Source: Lachnospiraceae bacterium (GTDB lineage: Bacteria > Bacillota > Clostridia > Lachnospirales > Lachnospiraceae). Taken from it: 64,000 nt of DNA. A program made the position numbers and the translations under genes. Every line of letters begins with the position of its first letter. Position 1 is the stretch's first letter. The notes beneath the pieces are model-generated. The model ran no database searches. It saw only the letters and a program-made list of their open reading frames with translations, and was not told the DNA's origin. Below, in pieces: positions 1-8,627 of this stretch. The stretch spans positions 1 through 64,000 of the forward strand of contig JAUNDD010000003.1 in NCBI GenBank assembly GCA_030526245.1, in the 5' to 3' direction.

Positions 1-80
1 AGTACAAGAGTGCAAGAGTGCTCAAGTACAAAATACCGGATCGTAGGACGATCGACCATTTTCAAGGAAGTGAGTTAGCG

Positions 81-467
81 ATGAAATGGGATTTTAAAGA
101 GGGAATACCGATCTGGCAGCAGATCGGACATACCATGCAGATTCGGATCGTCAACGGAACCTATCCGCCGGGCAGTAAGCTGCCGACGGTGCGGGAACTG
201 GCACTGGAGGCGGGGGTCAACCCCAACACGATGCAGCGGGCGCTGTCGGAGCTGGAGCGAGACGAACTGGTCTATGCGCAGAGAACCGCAGGACGGTTTG
301 TTTCCGAGGATGAGGAAAGGCTGACTAGGCTTCGGGAGGATCTGGCCAGAGAAAAGGTGGAGGAGCTGTTTGAGGCTCTGATGCGAATGGGGCTGACCCC
401 GGAGCAGATCGCTGAGTCGGTGGGCCGTTATGCCAGGAAACAGACAGACGAATTTCAGGAGGAGTGA
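81..467 (+). CDS. GntR-family transcriptional regulator, YtrA type
   Basis: A 128-residue protein with a winged-helix GntR DNA-binding domain over about residues 8-76 (PPGSKLPTVRELA, then VNPNTMQRALSELE) and a short helical tail instead of a large effector domain. This is the architecture of the YtrA subfamily, which normally represses the ABC transporter genes beside it. I chose the ATG at 81 because AAGGAAG precedes it and the product begins right at the conserved domain; an in-frame ATG at 18 would only add an unrelated leader. The stop lies 3 bases before the ABC ATPase gene, so the two are very probably co-transcribed. The inducer is unknown. Confidence 0.93.
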   Translation: MKWDFKEGIPIWQQIGHTMQIRIVNGTYPPGSKLPTVRELALEAGVNPNTMQRALSELERDELVYAQRTAGRFVSEDEERLTRLREDLAREKVEELFEALMRMGLTPEQIAESVGRYARKQTDEFQEE

Positions 468-470
468 GGG

Positions 471-1190
471 ATGGAAGAGATGAACACACAGAGGGATGAA
501 CTTCTGGTTTGCAGAAATCTGACAAAGCAATATGGAAAGGTAACGGCCCTGGATGGTATCGATCTGACCCTGAAGGGCGGCCGAATCGTCGGTCTGCTGG
601 GACCGAACGGAAGCGGAAAGACCACGCTGATCAAGCTGTCCAACCGCCTGCTGCAGCCCACCTCGGGCGAGATCCTGATCGACGGGAAAAAGCCGGGTGT
701 GGAGAGCAAGCGCGTGATCGCCTATCTGCCGGATAAGGATTTTCTGCCGGACTGGATGACGGCACCGAAGCTGACGGAGTTCTATGCGGATTTCTATGCG
801 GATTTTGATATGGACAAGGCGCTGCAGATGCTGGAGGAGCTGGATATCCCCCGCAAGATGATCTACAAGAAAATGTCCAAGGGAACCAAGGAGAAGGTCC
901 AGCTGATCCTGACCATGAGCCGCCGGGCGAAGATCTATCTGCTGGATGAGCCCATCGCCGGTGTGGATCCGGCGGCCCGTGACTATATCCTGAAGACGAT
1001 CATCGGCAATTATGCGCCGGATTCGCTGGTGGTGATCTCCACCCATTTGATCGCCGATGTGGAGCCGGTACTGGACGAGGCGGTCTTTATCAAGAACGGT
1101 CACATCGTGCTGCATCGCAACACGGATGATCTGCGGGATGAGACAGGCATGAGTATAGATGGCTACTTCCGGGAGGTGTTCAAATGTTAA
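471..1190 (+). CDS. ABC transporter ATP-binding protein
   Basis: A 239-residue ATPase subunit that should power the permease encoded next. Walker A is GPNGSGKT (about residues 44-51), the signature region is the degenerate MSKGTKEKV (135-143), Walker B is IYLLDEP (155-161), and the H-loop His is at 192. The signature lacks the canonical LSGGQ, as is common in exporter ATPases of YtrB type. It starts at an ATG behind AGGAGTGAGG. It overlaps the permease by 7 bases. With the upstream YtrA-type regulator this looks like an efflux or cell-envelope stress transporter; the substrate cannot be read from sequence. Confidence 0.95.
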   Translation: MEEMNTQRDELLVCRNLTKQYGKVTALDGIDLTLKGGRIVGLLGPNGSGKTTLIKLSNRLLQPTSGEILIDGKKPGVESKRVIAYLPDKDFLPDWMTAPKLTEFYADFYADFDMDKALQMLEELDIPRKMIYKKMSKGTKEKVQLILTMSRRAKIYLLDEPIAGVDPAARDYILKTIIGNYAPDSLVVISTHLIADVEPVLDEAVFIKNGHIVLHRNTDDLRDETGMSIDGYFREVFKC

Positions 1191-1978
1191 GAAAGCTTTT
1201 AAAATACGAGGTAAAGGCCATGGGCCGCGTGATGCTGCCCCTGTATCTGGCGATGCTGCTGATCGCTGCGGTGGTGGGAATTACAAGCCGCATGCGCGTT
1301 AATTCGGCGCTGCTGAGCGTGCTGAACAAGATCACGGTGATCTCGGCTGTGGTGCTGGTGATCTGCGTGGTCACCTGCGGTATCGCGATTGTGGTGCTGT
1401 CCATTCAGCGTTACTACAAAAATCTGCTGGGAACGGAAGGACACCTGATGTTCACTCTGCCCGCCACCACCTTTTCGCTGATCGCCAGCAAGGCCATCTC
1501 TACCATGCTCTGGATTGTAGCAGGCGGTGTGGTCGGTGTACTGGCCGGTTTTGAGATCATCGCCATCCACGGAGATCTGGCAGGATTTCTGGAGGCATTC
1601 GGCGCGGATCTGCAGAGCCTGCTGGATATGATGAATCTGCACGATACCATGGGGTACGTGGCCATCGCGCTGTCACTGATCGTGGGCGTGCTGGGCAGTC
1701 TCTGCAAGGTATATGCGGCCATCTCCATTGGTCATCAGGCCAACAATCATCGCGTGGCTTTCAGCGTGGCGGCTTATATCGGAATCGGCATCGCTGAAAT
1801 GACCCTGTCCTGGCTGACGATGAAGGTCGGTGTGCTTCAGAATGTGGTCAATGCCATGCACAACAGTCTGGGATCAACCGGTGTTTACTGGGGCAGCCTG
1901 GGACTCGCGGTTATCCAGGCACTCTTCTACGGATTTATCAGCTGGATCCTGATCGATCGCAGACTGAATTTAGAGTAG
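1184..1978 (+). CDS. ABC transporter permease
   Basis: A 264-residue integral membrane protein with about six hydrophobic segments (near residues 18-35, 45-70, 100-125, 160-180, 185-205 and 235-258). The charged N terminus MLRKLLKYEVKAMGR resembles ABC-2 type permeases. It overlaps the ATPase gene and completes a GntR-ATPase-permease operon. No terminator was seen immediately downstream; the following 150 bases hold repeat and tRNA-like remnants. The specific substrate is unknown. Confidence 0.9.
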   Translation: MLRKLLKYEVKAMGRVMLPLYLAMLLIAAVVGITSRMRVNSALLSVLNKITVISAVVLVICVVTCGIAIVVLSIQRYYKNLLGTEGHLMFTLPATTFSLIASKAISTMLWIVAGGVVGVLAGFEIIAIHGDLAGFLEAFGADLQSLLDMMNLHDTMGYVAIALSLIVGVLGSLCKVYAAISIGHQANNHRVAFSVAAYIGIGIAEMTLSWLTMKVGVLQNVVNAMHNSLGSTGVYWGSLGLAVIQALFYGFISWILIDRRLNLE

Positions 1979-1989
1979 CGGGAGAATCG

Positions 1990-2022
1990 CGAGAAGTGCG
2001 TAGCACGAAACGATCCGTGATC
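1990..2022 (+). repeat. dispersed repeat, GTGCG(A/T)AGCAC family, copy 1
   Basis: GTGCGTAGCACGAAACGATC followed by CGTGATC. The same block, with GTGCGAAGCAC, recurs at 27763-27797 and 32931-32962, and a related CGATCCGGGATC block (minus strand) lies at 21649-21679. All copies are intergenic. Confidence 0.7.
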
Positions 2023-2071
2023 TTACTTATGACGCCTTGATTGGGTAAGAATAAGGATAGATGCCAAATTT

Positions 2072-2103
2072 TGAGCAGGCGACGGGAGTCGAACCCGTAT
2101 CCT
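2072..2103 (-). pseudogene. tRNA 3' fragment (Gly-like T-arm and acceptor strand)
   Basis: Read on the minus strand, this is ACGGG-TTCGACT-CCCGT, a perfect 5-bp T stem with a 7-base TTCGANT loop, followed by CGCCTGC and T, which fits a tRNA 3' acceptor strand and discriminator base. The 5' acceptor strand (GCAGGCG), D arm and anticodon arm are not found at the expected distance upstream on that strand. The pattern resembles the 3' half of a Gly tRNA. It could be a relic of integration at a tRNA gene, or chance. Confidence 0.45.
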
Positions 2104-2129
2104 GATCGAGTAAAAAGGGTGGATGCCAC

Positions 2130-3839
2130 ATGCCAAGCATCTGTACATACGAAGAGAATTATGAACGTTTTACAGCTTCCAGGCAGGAGAAGATCCGCCT
2201 GGAGGCTGCTTTGCGTGGATATTTTATGACACCGGAGCCGACGGATGTGGATAAAAAGGCGGAATACGCTGCCTATTTGAAACGAAGGATCCGGCCTGCG
2301 TTGCGCTCCCTGATGGAACAGGGAAGCCTGAGGAAGATCGAGGTATTGTTTCAGGACGGGCTGGCCGGCGGGAGATCTATGGAAGATCTGCTGGGTGAGA
2401 TCTCGGACAGAGGACGCATGGATCTGTGGCTGGAGCTGTATGCCGGAGGTAGTTTAAAAACAGGGAGAAGGGACAGCGACAGACAGCGGTATCTGACCAG
2501 GGAGATCCTCCGGCGCTGCCGGCTGGAACTGTGCGGTTTGCTGCCCGGCCTGCAGGCTGTTTTATCGCTTCTGCGCTTCCAGGTGACGGATGAGTGTACG
2601 GCCATTGGAATCGAGGAGGATCGAGTGATCGTGAATCCGGATTTTGCGGTGCGGTGGTATGCAAAGGATCCGATGAGGATGAATCGTCTGCTGCTGCATC
2701 TGTGTCTGCATGGTCTGATGGGGCATCTGAACCGGCGTCCATCGGATCTGGAGGCAGATCTGGCCGTGGAGCAATGGATCGAAGGGCTTTGCGCGAAGCG
2801 GGAGGACTGCCGAAAACGCCTGGGAAGCCTCCAGGAGGACGCAGAGTGGCAGATATGCAAGAAATGGCTGGACGACGCGAAAGAGCGCCATGCCCGGCGA
2901 GAGGAGCTGCAGGACAGCCCGGCATGGAACGCCCGGCGAGATGAGCTGCAGGATAAACCGCCAGGGAGCATACGATGGGAGGAGCTTTTGGATGACGCGG
3001 CCACGTGCTTCCGCCTGCAGACAATGAAGGCCCGGTGGTTCCCGGATGAACACCGGGGATGGTCTGCGCAGGAGCTGGATAAGGAAGCTCAGGATATGGA
3101 GCGGTTTTGGGCACAGCTTTCCGCCATGACCCGGCTGAGCGGCCTGGAGGGCGGCGGCATTGGTAAAGGCGGTGCCGGTAGCGAAGCCGGCGGGGACAGT
3201 GACCAGCTGGGGCGGATCCGTCCGTCCCGGAGAGATTACAGCACTTTTCTGAGGCGGTTTGCCGTGCGGAAAGAGGAGATGGAGATCGACCCGGAGAGCT
3301 TCGATTATGTTTATTACACCCTGGGACTGGAGCGTTATCAGATTCCACTGATCGAGCCGCTGGAGTACAGAGAGGGACATAAGCTGGAGGAGCTGGTCAT
3401 CGCCATCGATACATCCTGGTCCTGTTCCACTGAACTGGTACGGCAGTTTCTGGAAGAGACCTATGCGATTCTATCGGACCGGGAGAATTTCTTCGATCGA
3501 ATGAAGGTGTACATTCTGCAGTGCGACTGCTGTGTCCAGGAGGCTGTGTGCATCGCGAGCCGTGAGGCCTGGGAGAGGTATTGTCAGAACCTGACGATCC
3601 GGGGACGGGCCGGCACGGATTTTCGCCCGGTCTTTCAGTATGTTGAAAAGCTGCGCCGGGAAAAGAAGCTGACAGATCTGAAGGCCCTTTTGTATTTTTC
3701 GGATGGAAAGGGCATTTATCCCCGGGAAGCGCCGGATTATGAGACGGCCTTTGTGTTTTTGAAGCAGGAGGCAGGAAGAGAGCAGCTGCCGGCCTGGGCC
3801 ATCGGACTGGAGCTGGACAGCGCCGCGTTTCTGAAATGA
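2130..3839 (+). CDS. VWA-like protein with N-terminal metallopeptidase-like domain (copy 1)
   Basis: A 569-residue cytoplasmic protein. The N-terminal half carries an H-x3-H-x4-H arrangement (His190, His194, His199 in HLCLHGLMGH), resembling the DUF2201_N putative metallopeptidase domain. The C-terminal part is a VWA-like domain with the MIDAS motif DTSWS (427-431), GTDFRP and a later YFSDG. It is paralogous to the gene at 11799 but longer; the linker contains a 13-residue tandem duplication beginning ARREELQD then ARRDELQD. The gene is followed by a MoxR-type ATPase, the usual partner of such VWA proteins, so a chaperone or metal-insertion-like role is inferred. Its actual target is unknown. 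Confidence 0.85.
   Translation: MPSICTYEENYERFTASRQEKIRLEAALRGYFMTPEPTDVDKKAEYAAYLKRRIRPALRSLMEQGSLRKIEVLFQDGLAGGRSMEDLLGEISDRGRMDLWLELYAGGSLKTGRRDSDRQRYLTREILRRCRLELCGLLPGLQAVLSLLRFQVTDECTAIGIEEDRVIVNPDFAVRWYAKDPMRMNRLLLHLCLHGLMGHLNRRPSDLEADLAVEQWIEGLCAKREDCRKRLGSLQEDAEWQICKKWLDDAKERHARREELQDSPAWNARRDELQDKPPGSIRWEELLDDAATCFRLQTMKARWFPDEHRGWSAQELDKEAQDMERFWAQLSAMTRLSGLEGGGIGKGGAGSEAGGDSDQLGRIRPSRRDYSTFLRRFAVRKEEMEIDPESFDYVYYTLGLERYQIPLIEPLEYREGHKLEELVIAIDTSWSCSTELVRQFLEETYAILSDRENFFDRMKVYILQCDCCVQEAVCIASREAWERYCQNLTIRGRAGTDFRPVFQYVEKLRREKKLTDLKALLYFSDGKGIYPREAPDYETAFVFLKQEAGREQLPAWAIGLELDSAAFLK
2892..2969 (+). repeat. in-frame 39-bp tandem duplication inside VWA gene 1
   Basis: Two adjacent 39-base units each start GCCCGGCGAGA and share AGCTGCAGGA. 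Each encodes 13 residues (ARREELQDSPAWN and ARRDELQDKPPGS). The paralogous VWA gene at 11799 lacks this insertion. Confidence 0.75.
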
Positions 3840-3978
3840 CAAAACAGGTTATGGGCCGCGATGGTACGTGAAGACAGAATAAAGGGAATGAGAGAAAAAC
3901 AAGGCGACAGGCCATCACAGGCAGAGGGAACCGAAACCAATAAAAATGCCGACGGCAACCGGGAGAAAGGGATACGGG

Positions 3979-5502
3979 ATGAATATTCAGGAAGCAAAGG
4001 AAGAGATAGCCAGAGCCCGCAGAGTCTATCATCGCAGGGATGAGAGCGGCGGATATGTTACTTCGCCTCAGCGGCAGCGGCCGATTCTGCTGATCGGACC
4101 GCCGGGCATCGGCAAAACGGCCATTATGGAGCAGATCGCCCGGGAGGAGGGCATCGGCCTGGTGGCCTATACCATGACCCACCACACCAGGCAGAGTGCC
4201 ATCGGTCTGCCTCATATCGTTACCCGTCGATATGACGGAAAGGAGTATACGATCACGGAATACACCTTAAGCGAGATCATCGCTTCGGTGCATGAGTGCA
4301 TGGAGCGTACCAGCTGCAGGGAGGGAATCCTGTTCATCGATGAGATCAACTGCGTATCGGAAACGCTCTCACCGGTGATGCTGCAGTTTCTGCAGAATAA
4401 GATGTTCGGCGCCCACAGGGTTCCGAGGGGCTGGATGATCGTAGCCGCAGGCAATCCGCCGGAGTATAACCGGGCGGCCCGGGAGTTTGACATCGTGACC
4501 CTGGACCGGGTGCGTGAGCTGAAGGTGGAAGCGGATGTGAACTGCTGGCTGCGCTATGCGGATGCCAACCAGGTGCACGGAGCGGTCATCTCCTATCTAC
4601 ATATGCATCCGGAGGATTTCTACCGGGCGGAACGAGGCACGGAGGGCCTGTCCTTTGTGACAGCCAGAGGCTGGGAGGATCTTTCCGGGCTGCTTCAGGG
4701 CTATGAGGAACTGGAGCTGGAGGTATCCGACGAGCTGTTTCAGGAATTTCTGCAGAGCCCGGGGATCGCCCGTCGTTTTGCGTCCCATTATCGGATCTAT
4801 CGGGCACACGGACAGGATTACCGGATTCCGGCCATACTGGATGGAACCATCGGGTCAGAGGAGAAGATGCGCGGTCAGGAGCTGCTGCGCCTGGCAGCGC
4901 CCGATGAACAGCTGACGGTGGTCTGGCAGATGATCACCTGCATCCGCAATCAGATTGGCTGTGCGGTGCGGCTGCAAAAGGAAGGCGAGGTTCTGAAAAC
5001 GCTGCTTGGGCAGCTTGCGGGGGCGCAGAACCAAAGGGCAGCGGCCGGGGAATGGCTGGAGCAGCAGGAAGAGCTGCTTCGTGTGAAGGTGGATCAGGAC
5101 CTGATCTCCTATGAGGAGGAGAAGCGGATCCGGCTGGCACTGGACCGGATCGGAAAAGAGATCGAAAAGCTGCGCAGGGAGCATAAAACACCGGATCAGC
5201 CGGAGGTGCTTGGGGAGATGAAAGCAGCGGTGGAGACGGACGTGCTGGAGGGGCTGCAGCGGCAGGCAGAGCAGGCCAATGCCTGGCTGACCAGAGGCCT
5301 TATCTGGCTGGAGGAGACCTTTGGGGAAGAGCTGGAGGAGAATCCCTATCTGCGGCTTCTGATCACCTCCATGACGGACCAGCCCCGGCGCCGGACATTT
5401 CTGGAAAGGTATCCGAATCCGCGGCTGAAGGAGCTGAGCCGCTTTTTGGTGGCGGAGCAGGATGAGGAGGCGCTGCGGCAGATGTGCCGCGAGGCGGAAT
5501 GA
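3979..5502 (+). CDS. MoxR-family AAA ATPase (copy 1)
   Basis: A 507-residue protein. Walker A is GPPGIGKT (residues 40-47), Walker B is ILFIDEIN (117-124), and the sensor-like AAGNPPEYN follows. The C-terminal part is helical and charged and is not part of the ATPase core. I chose the ATG at 3979 because the paralogue at 13370 starts at the equivalent MNI and GGGAGAAAGG precedes it. The N-terminal halves of the two paralogues are strikingly alike (for example THHTRQSAIGLP in both). MoxR ATPases usually act with VWA proteins to remodel or mature a client; the VWA gene lies directly upstream. Confidence 0.92.
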   Translation: MNIQEAKEEIARARRVYHRRDESGGYVTSPQRQRPILLIGPPGIGKTAIMEQIAREEGIGLVAYTMTHHTRQSAIGLPHIVTRRYDGKEYTITEYTLSEIIASVHECMERTSCREGILFIDEINCVSETLSPVMLQFLQNKMFGAHRVPRGWMIVAAGNPPEYNRAAREFDIVTLDRVRELKVEADVNCWLRYADANQVHGAVISYLHMHPEDFYRAERGTEGLSFVTARGWEDLSGLLQGYEELELEVSDELFQEFLQSPGIARRFASHYRIYRAHGQDYRIPAILDGTIGSEEKMRGQELLRLAAPDEQLTVVWQMITCIRNQIGCAVRLQKEGEVLKTLLGQLAGAQNQRAAAGEWLEQQEELLRVKVDQDLISYEEEKRIRLALDRIGKEIEKLRREHKTPDQPEVLGEMKAAVETDVLEGLQRQAEQANAWLTRGLIWLEETFGEELEENPYLRLLITSMTDQPRRRTFLERYPNPRLKELSRFLVAEQDEEALRQMCREAE

Positions 5503-5545
5503 TATCGATTGCAAAGTGTTTTGCGCATTTTTGCCGGCAAGAGTG

Positions 5546-5576
5546 AAAAACCCCCTGGCTTTCGGGCCAGGGGGGC
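5546..5576 (-). terminator. Rho-independent terminator of truA
   Basis: On the minus strand, GCCCCCCTGGC, loop CCGAAA, GCCAGGGGG, then TTTTT. It lies just past the truA stop codon, between convergent genes. Confidence 0.85.
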
Positions 5577-5604
5577 GTTCGCGTGTTCAGGCATCATCCG
5601 CGCT

Positions 5605-6348
5605 TCAGTTATAGTCTACCTGTAGCAGGCACAGACCCTGGGCAGGGGCCGTGGGGCCGGCCAGACGGCGGTCACGGGCCTCCAGCAGGGCCGGGATGCT
5701 GTCCGGATCACGCTTGCCAAGGCCGACCTCGATCAGAGTACCGGTAAGAATGCGGACCATGTACTGCAGGAAACCGGTGCCGTGATAGGTCAGGGTCAGG
5801 TATCCTCCCTTTTGAACGATCTCGATGGAATCCACGATGCGAACCGTGGATTTTTTCATGCGCGGATTTCCGCAGAAGGAGGCAAAATCATGCTCACCCA
5901 TCAGATGCGCCGCAGCCCGGCGCATTTTTTCTACGTCCGGAGTCTCATTCAGGGTCCAGACGTACTTTCGGTCAAAGAGCGGCTTTAAGGCGCCGACATA
6001 GCAGGTGTAGCGGTAGGTCTTTCCGCGGACATTGTAGCGGGCATGGAAGCGGTCGGCGCAGGTGCGTACATCCTTGACGCAGATGTCATCCGGCAGATAC
6101 CGGTTCATGTAGTCGCGGATTTGCTCATCGGTCATAGGCGTATCCATCCGGGCGCAGGCGGTCATGCCCCGGGCATGGACACCGGCATCGGTGCGGCCGG
6201 CGCCAAGCACCTCCACCGGGGAGCCGGTCATCTCGGTCAGGACGTTTTCCAGCTTGCCCTGGATCGTCCATTCCTGATCCGGCTGATGCTCCCAGCCGTA
6301 AAAACGGGTGCCGTCGTAGGCGATGGTCAGTTTGTAGTTTTTGATCAT
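5605..6348 (-). CDS. truA: tRNA pseudouridine synthase A
   Basis: A 247-residue enzyme that isomerises uridines 38-40 in the anticodon stem of many tRNAs. The catalytic motif GRTDAGVHARG is present with the nucleophile Asp54, and YDGTRFYGWE at the N terminus is typical of TruA. The start at 6348 is preceded by AAGGAG on the minus strand; upstream in-frame codons would add 14 residues not seen in the family. It is probably expressed alone and is followed by a strong terminator. Confidence 0.97.
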   Translation of the reverse strand: MIKNYKLTIAYDGTRFYGWEHQPDQEWTIQGKLENVLTEMTGSPVEVLGAGRTDAGVHARGMTACARMDTPMTDEQIRDYMNRYLPDDICVKDVRTCADRFHARYNVRGKTYRYTCYVGALKPLFDRKYVWTLNETPDVEKMRRAAAHLMGEHDFASFCGNPRMKKSTVRIVDSIEIVQKGGYLTLTYHGTGFLQYMVRILTGTLIEVGLGKRDPDSIPALLEARDRRLAGPTAPAQGLCLLQVDYN

Positions 6349-6472
6349 GAATATTCTCCTTGCTGCAGTCTGACTGCGTAGCAGATGCATCGTTTCGGGA
6401 TGTCAGAAGCGAAGCCCGGGCCGTTTCGAAAAAATCTTTTCTGTTAAAGCAGCGATGAGTTGCCTGCGCCGG

Positions 6473-7546
6473 TCAACGAAGCTCCATGCGGATCGAGAAG
6501 TCCTGATCCTGGCAATGGACATGGGCCAGGCTTCCATTGATCAGCGGCATCATCGGCGCGATATGACCGATATCCAGGTCCATGATCACCGGCACGCCCA
6601 GCTCATCCAGCAGATCCGTAACGGCATGGAAACGGTCCAGGCCGAACATTTCCTCCATACCGGAGAGGGGACGTCCGATCAGGAAGCCTTTGGTGTATTT
6701 GAACCAGCCGGCATTTTTCAGCTGCCAGATGGCCCGGCGGATGGAGTAGACATTCAGGTCGCAGGCCTCCAGAAACCAGATCAGGCCATCCTCCCTGTAG
6801 CGGTCCGCAAAGGCGGCTACCTGGTCAAAGGTGGTTCCGACGAGCTGACCCAGGCAGTCCAGGCAGCCGCCGATGAGACGGCCGGAGAATTCGATGGTTT
6901 CCCTGGTCTCCTTCATGGTGGGCATACCGGCGGACAGGACCTGGCCGCCACCGGGCAGAAAGCTGTGAAGCTGACGGGGCTGGGTGGCGTTGATGGTGGC
7001 CAGCGGTGTCTCGGCGCTCTTGTTGGATTCGAGCTCATAGGCCGGATAACCGGTAAAGGTCAGCTTCTCGCCCCGAAGCAGGGCAAAGGCATCCTCGATG
7101 GAGGGATGCCAGGGCTCCATGCCGAAGGTGGAGGCGCAGGGGCCGTAGATAGAGGCGGTGTCCGTCAGCGTCGCCAGCAGAAAACCGATGTTGGTGTTGT
7201 CGGAGTAGCCCATGAACCATTTGGGGGCGGACTGAGCGAGCTTATCAAAATCCAGACAGGGCAGGATCTCACACATGAGCTCGCCGCCGCCCACGGAGAT
7301 CAGAGCGTCGCTGGTGTCGGACAGCCAGGCATCCATAAACTCGGCGGCACACCGGGGCGGTGTGGAGCTGATTCCGATGCCTTCCTCGGACCAGACATTG
7401 GGACCGAGCTGACAGGTAAAGCCCATCTGCTCAAATCGGCGCAGTGCATTTTCAAAAGCGGCTTTGTAGGGATCGAAGCTGCACCCGAAGGAGGGGGCAG
7501 CAAAACCGATGCGGCCGTGATCGGCCAGAAAAGCGGGATATCGCAT
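6473..7546 (-). CDS. S66 family serine peptidase (LD-carboxypeptidase / MccF-like)
   Basis: A 357-residue protein of the S66 family, whose members cleave LD-peptide bonds of muropeptides or inactivate microcin C-like toxins. The nucleophile Ser115 lies in GYSDNTN, and the ISVGGGELM motif just before it matches the family. Later acidic and histidine positions (WFLEACDLN and DIGHIAPM) fit the Ser-Glu-His triad. There is no signal peptide, so it acts in the cytosol, as do recycling LdcA and MccF enzymes. AAAGGA precedes the start. The sequence alone does not separate muropeptide recycling from MccF-type immunity; the MccF-like form (GGGE) seems slightly closer. Confidence 0.88.
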   Translation of the reverse strand: MRYPAFLADHGRIGFAAPSFGCSFDPYKAAFENALRRFEQMGFTCQLGPNVWSEEGIGISSTPPRCAAEFMDAWLSDTSDALISVGGGELMCEILPCLDFDKLAQSAPKWFMGYSDNTNIGFLLATLTDTASIYGPCASTFGMEPWHPSIEDAFALLRGEKLTFTGYPAYELESNKSAETPLATINATQPRQLHSFLPGGGQVLSAGMPTMKETRETIEFSGRLIGGCLDCLGQLVGTTFDQVAAFADRYREDGLIWFLEACDLNVYSIRRAIWQLKNAGWFKYTKGFLIGRPLSGMEEMFGLDRFHAVTDLLDELGVPVIMDLDIGHIAPMMPLINGSLAHVHCQDQDFSIRMELR

Positions 7547-7704
7547 GAATCGTCCTTTCTGAGAAATAGTGGGTTGTAATCAATTTGAAAACATTATAGC
7601 ATGTGCAGCCGAAAAAATGATATGATAAACAGAATGCGGCGGAAGGCTTGAAGGATACTGATGACATGACTTTCGCCGAAGCAGACATAAAAGGAGGATG
7701 GGAC

Positions 7705-8502
7705 ATGAACGGATTACTGGAACGAATGAGCCGACGCACAGGGCGTCTTGTGAAGCTGGTGCTTTTGTGTCTGACGCTGATGAGCGGACTTGTGCTGGAA
7801 GGGGCCGTGCCGGCCTGGGCTTCGGGAACAGCTCAGCTGACCTATACCTTTGGAGGCACACATCAGGCGGAGCTGACAAAGAAAAAGAGCAATAAGAAGT
7901 CTAAATCTAAAAAGAAGAAAACTGATAAAAAGGCGAACAATAAATCAGATAATAAATCAGATAGTAAAGCAGATCCGCAATCCGGCGATCCATACGGATA
8001 TCTGCCGGACCACAGCACGGATGACCGGGCACATGACAGCGATGCGGGACATTCGGAGCATGACAGCAAGGCTGGCCATTATGAAGAAGATCACCCGTCT
8101 CCGGGCTCGTCATCCTCTGATCTGACAGGAAATGCGCTCGAGATCGATGAGGACGGGGAGTACACTTCAAAGGATGAGGTGGCTGCGTACATCTTTATGT
8201 TTGACTGTCTGCCCTCGAATTTCATCACCAAAAATGAGGCGAAGGAGCTGGGCTGGGTCAGCTCAGAGGGTAATCTCTGGAAGGTGGCACCGGGAAAGAG
8301 CATCGGCGGAGACCGCTTTGGAAACTATGAAGGCACATTGCCGGAGAAGAAGGGACGCCGCTACACCGAGTGTGATATCGACACGGACGGAAGCTACCGG
8401 GGAAGCAAGCGTATTGTTTTCTCAAACGATGGACTTGTCTTCTACACGGAGGATCACTACGAAACATTTGAGCAGCTGTGGCCGGAGGACTTTGGCCTGT
8501 GA
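7705..8502 (+). CDS. secreted barnase-type ribonuclease
   Basis: A 265-residue protein with a hydrophobic signal sequence (about residues 16-38, cleavage near AWA-SG). A very Lys/Ser/Asp-rich linker (58-140) follows, then a C-terminal domain (about 155-258) that lines up with barnase. Barnase Lys27, Glu73, Arg83, Arg87 and His102 correspond to Lys176, Glu222, Arg232, Arg236 and His251, so the catalytic set is intact. Barnase Arg59 is replaced by Tyr208. GWVSSEGNLWKVAPGKSIGG is nearly the barnase sequence. I chose the ATG at 7705, behind AAAGGAGG. A barstar-domain gene follows 125 bases downstream, as expected for toxin and inhibitor. It may serve as an extracellular nuclease or a toxin. Confidence 0.92.
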   Translation: MNGLLERMSRRTGRLVKLVLLCLTLMSGLVLEGAVPAWASGTAQLTYTFGGTHQAELTKKKSNKKSKSKKKKTDKKANNKSDNKSDSKADPQSGDPYGYLPDHSTDDRAHDSDAGHSEHDSKAGHYEEDHPSPGSSSSDLTGNALEIDEDGEYTSKDEVAAYIFMFDCLPSNFITKNEAKELGWVSSEGNLWKVAPGKSIGGDRFGNYEGTLPEKKGRRYTECDIDTDGSYRGSKRIVFSNDGLVFYTEDHYETFEQLWPEDFGL

Positions 8503-8627
8503 CGCTGCGGTGGCAGGAAGACGGTGAAGGCCGGGAAGCGTGTTAGATGCGATTTGACGCTGCATAAAGGAGACAGGAAGGCTGTTTAGACAGCCATGAG
8601 CAGGATAAACTCAAGCGGGAGGAAATG

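Noticed and set aside
75..1115. 346-residue open frame on the minus strand
   Set aside because: It is antisense to the GntR regulator and ABC ATPase, both of which have clear motifs and ribosome sites. The translation is Gln/His/Leu-rich and has no recognisable domain.
2041..2129. Complete tRNA or tmRNA gene on the minus strand
   Set aside because: Only the T arm and 3' acceptor strand can be formed. No 5' acceptor strand, D arm or anticodon arm lies within tRNA distance, so I list it only as a fragment.
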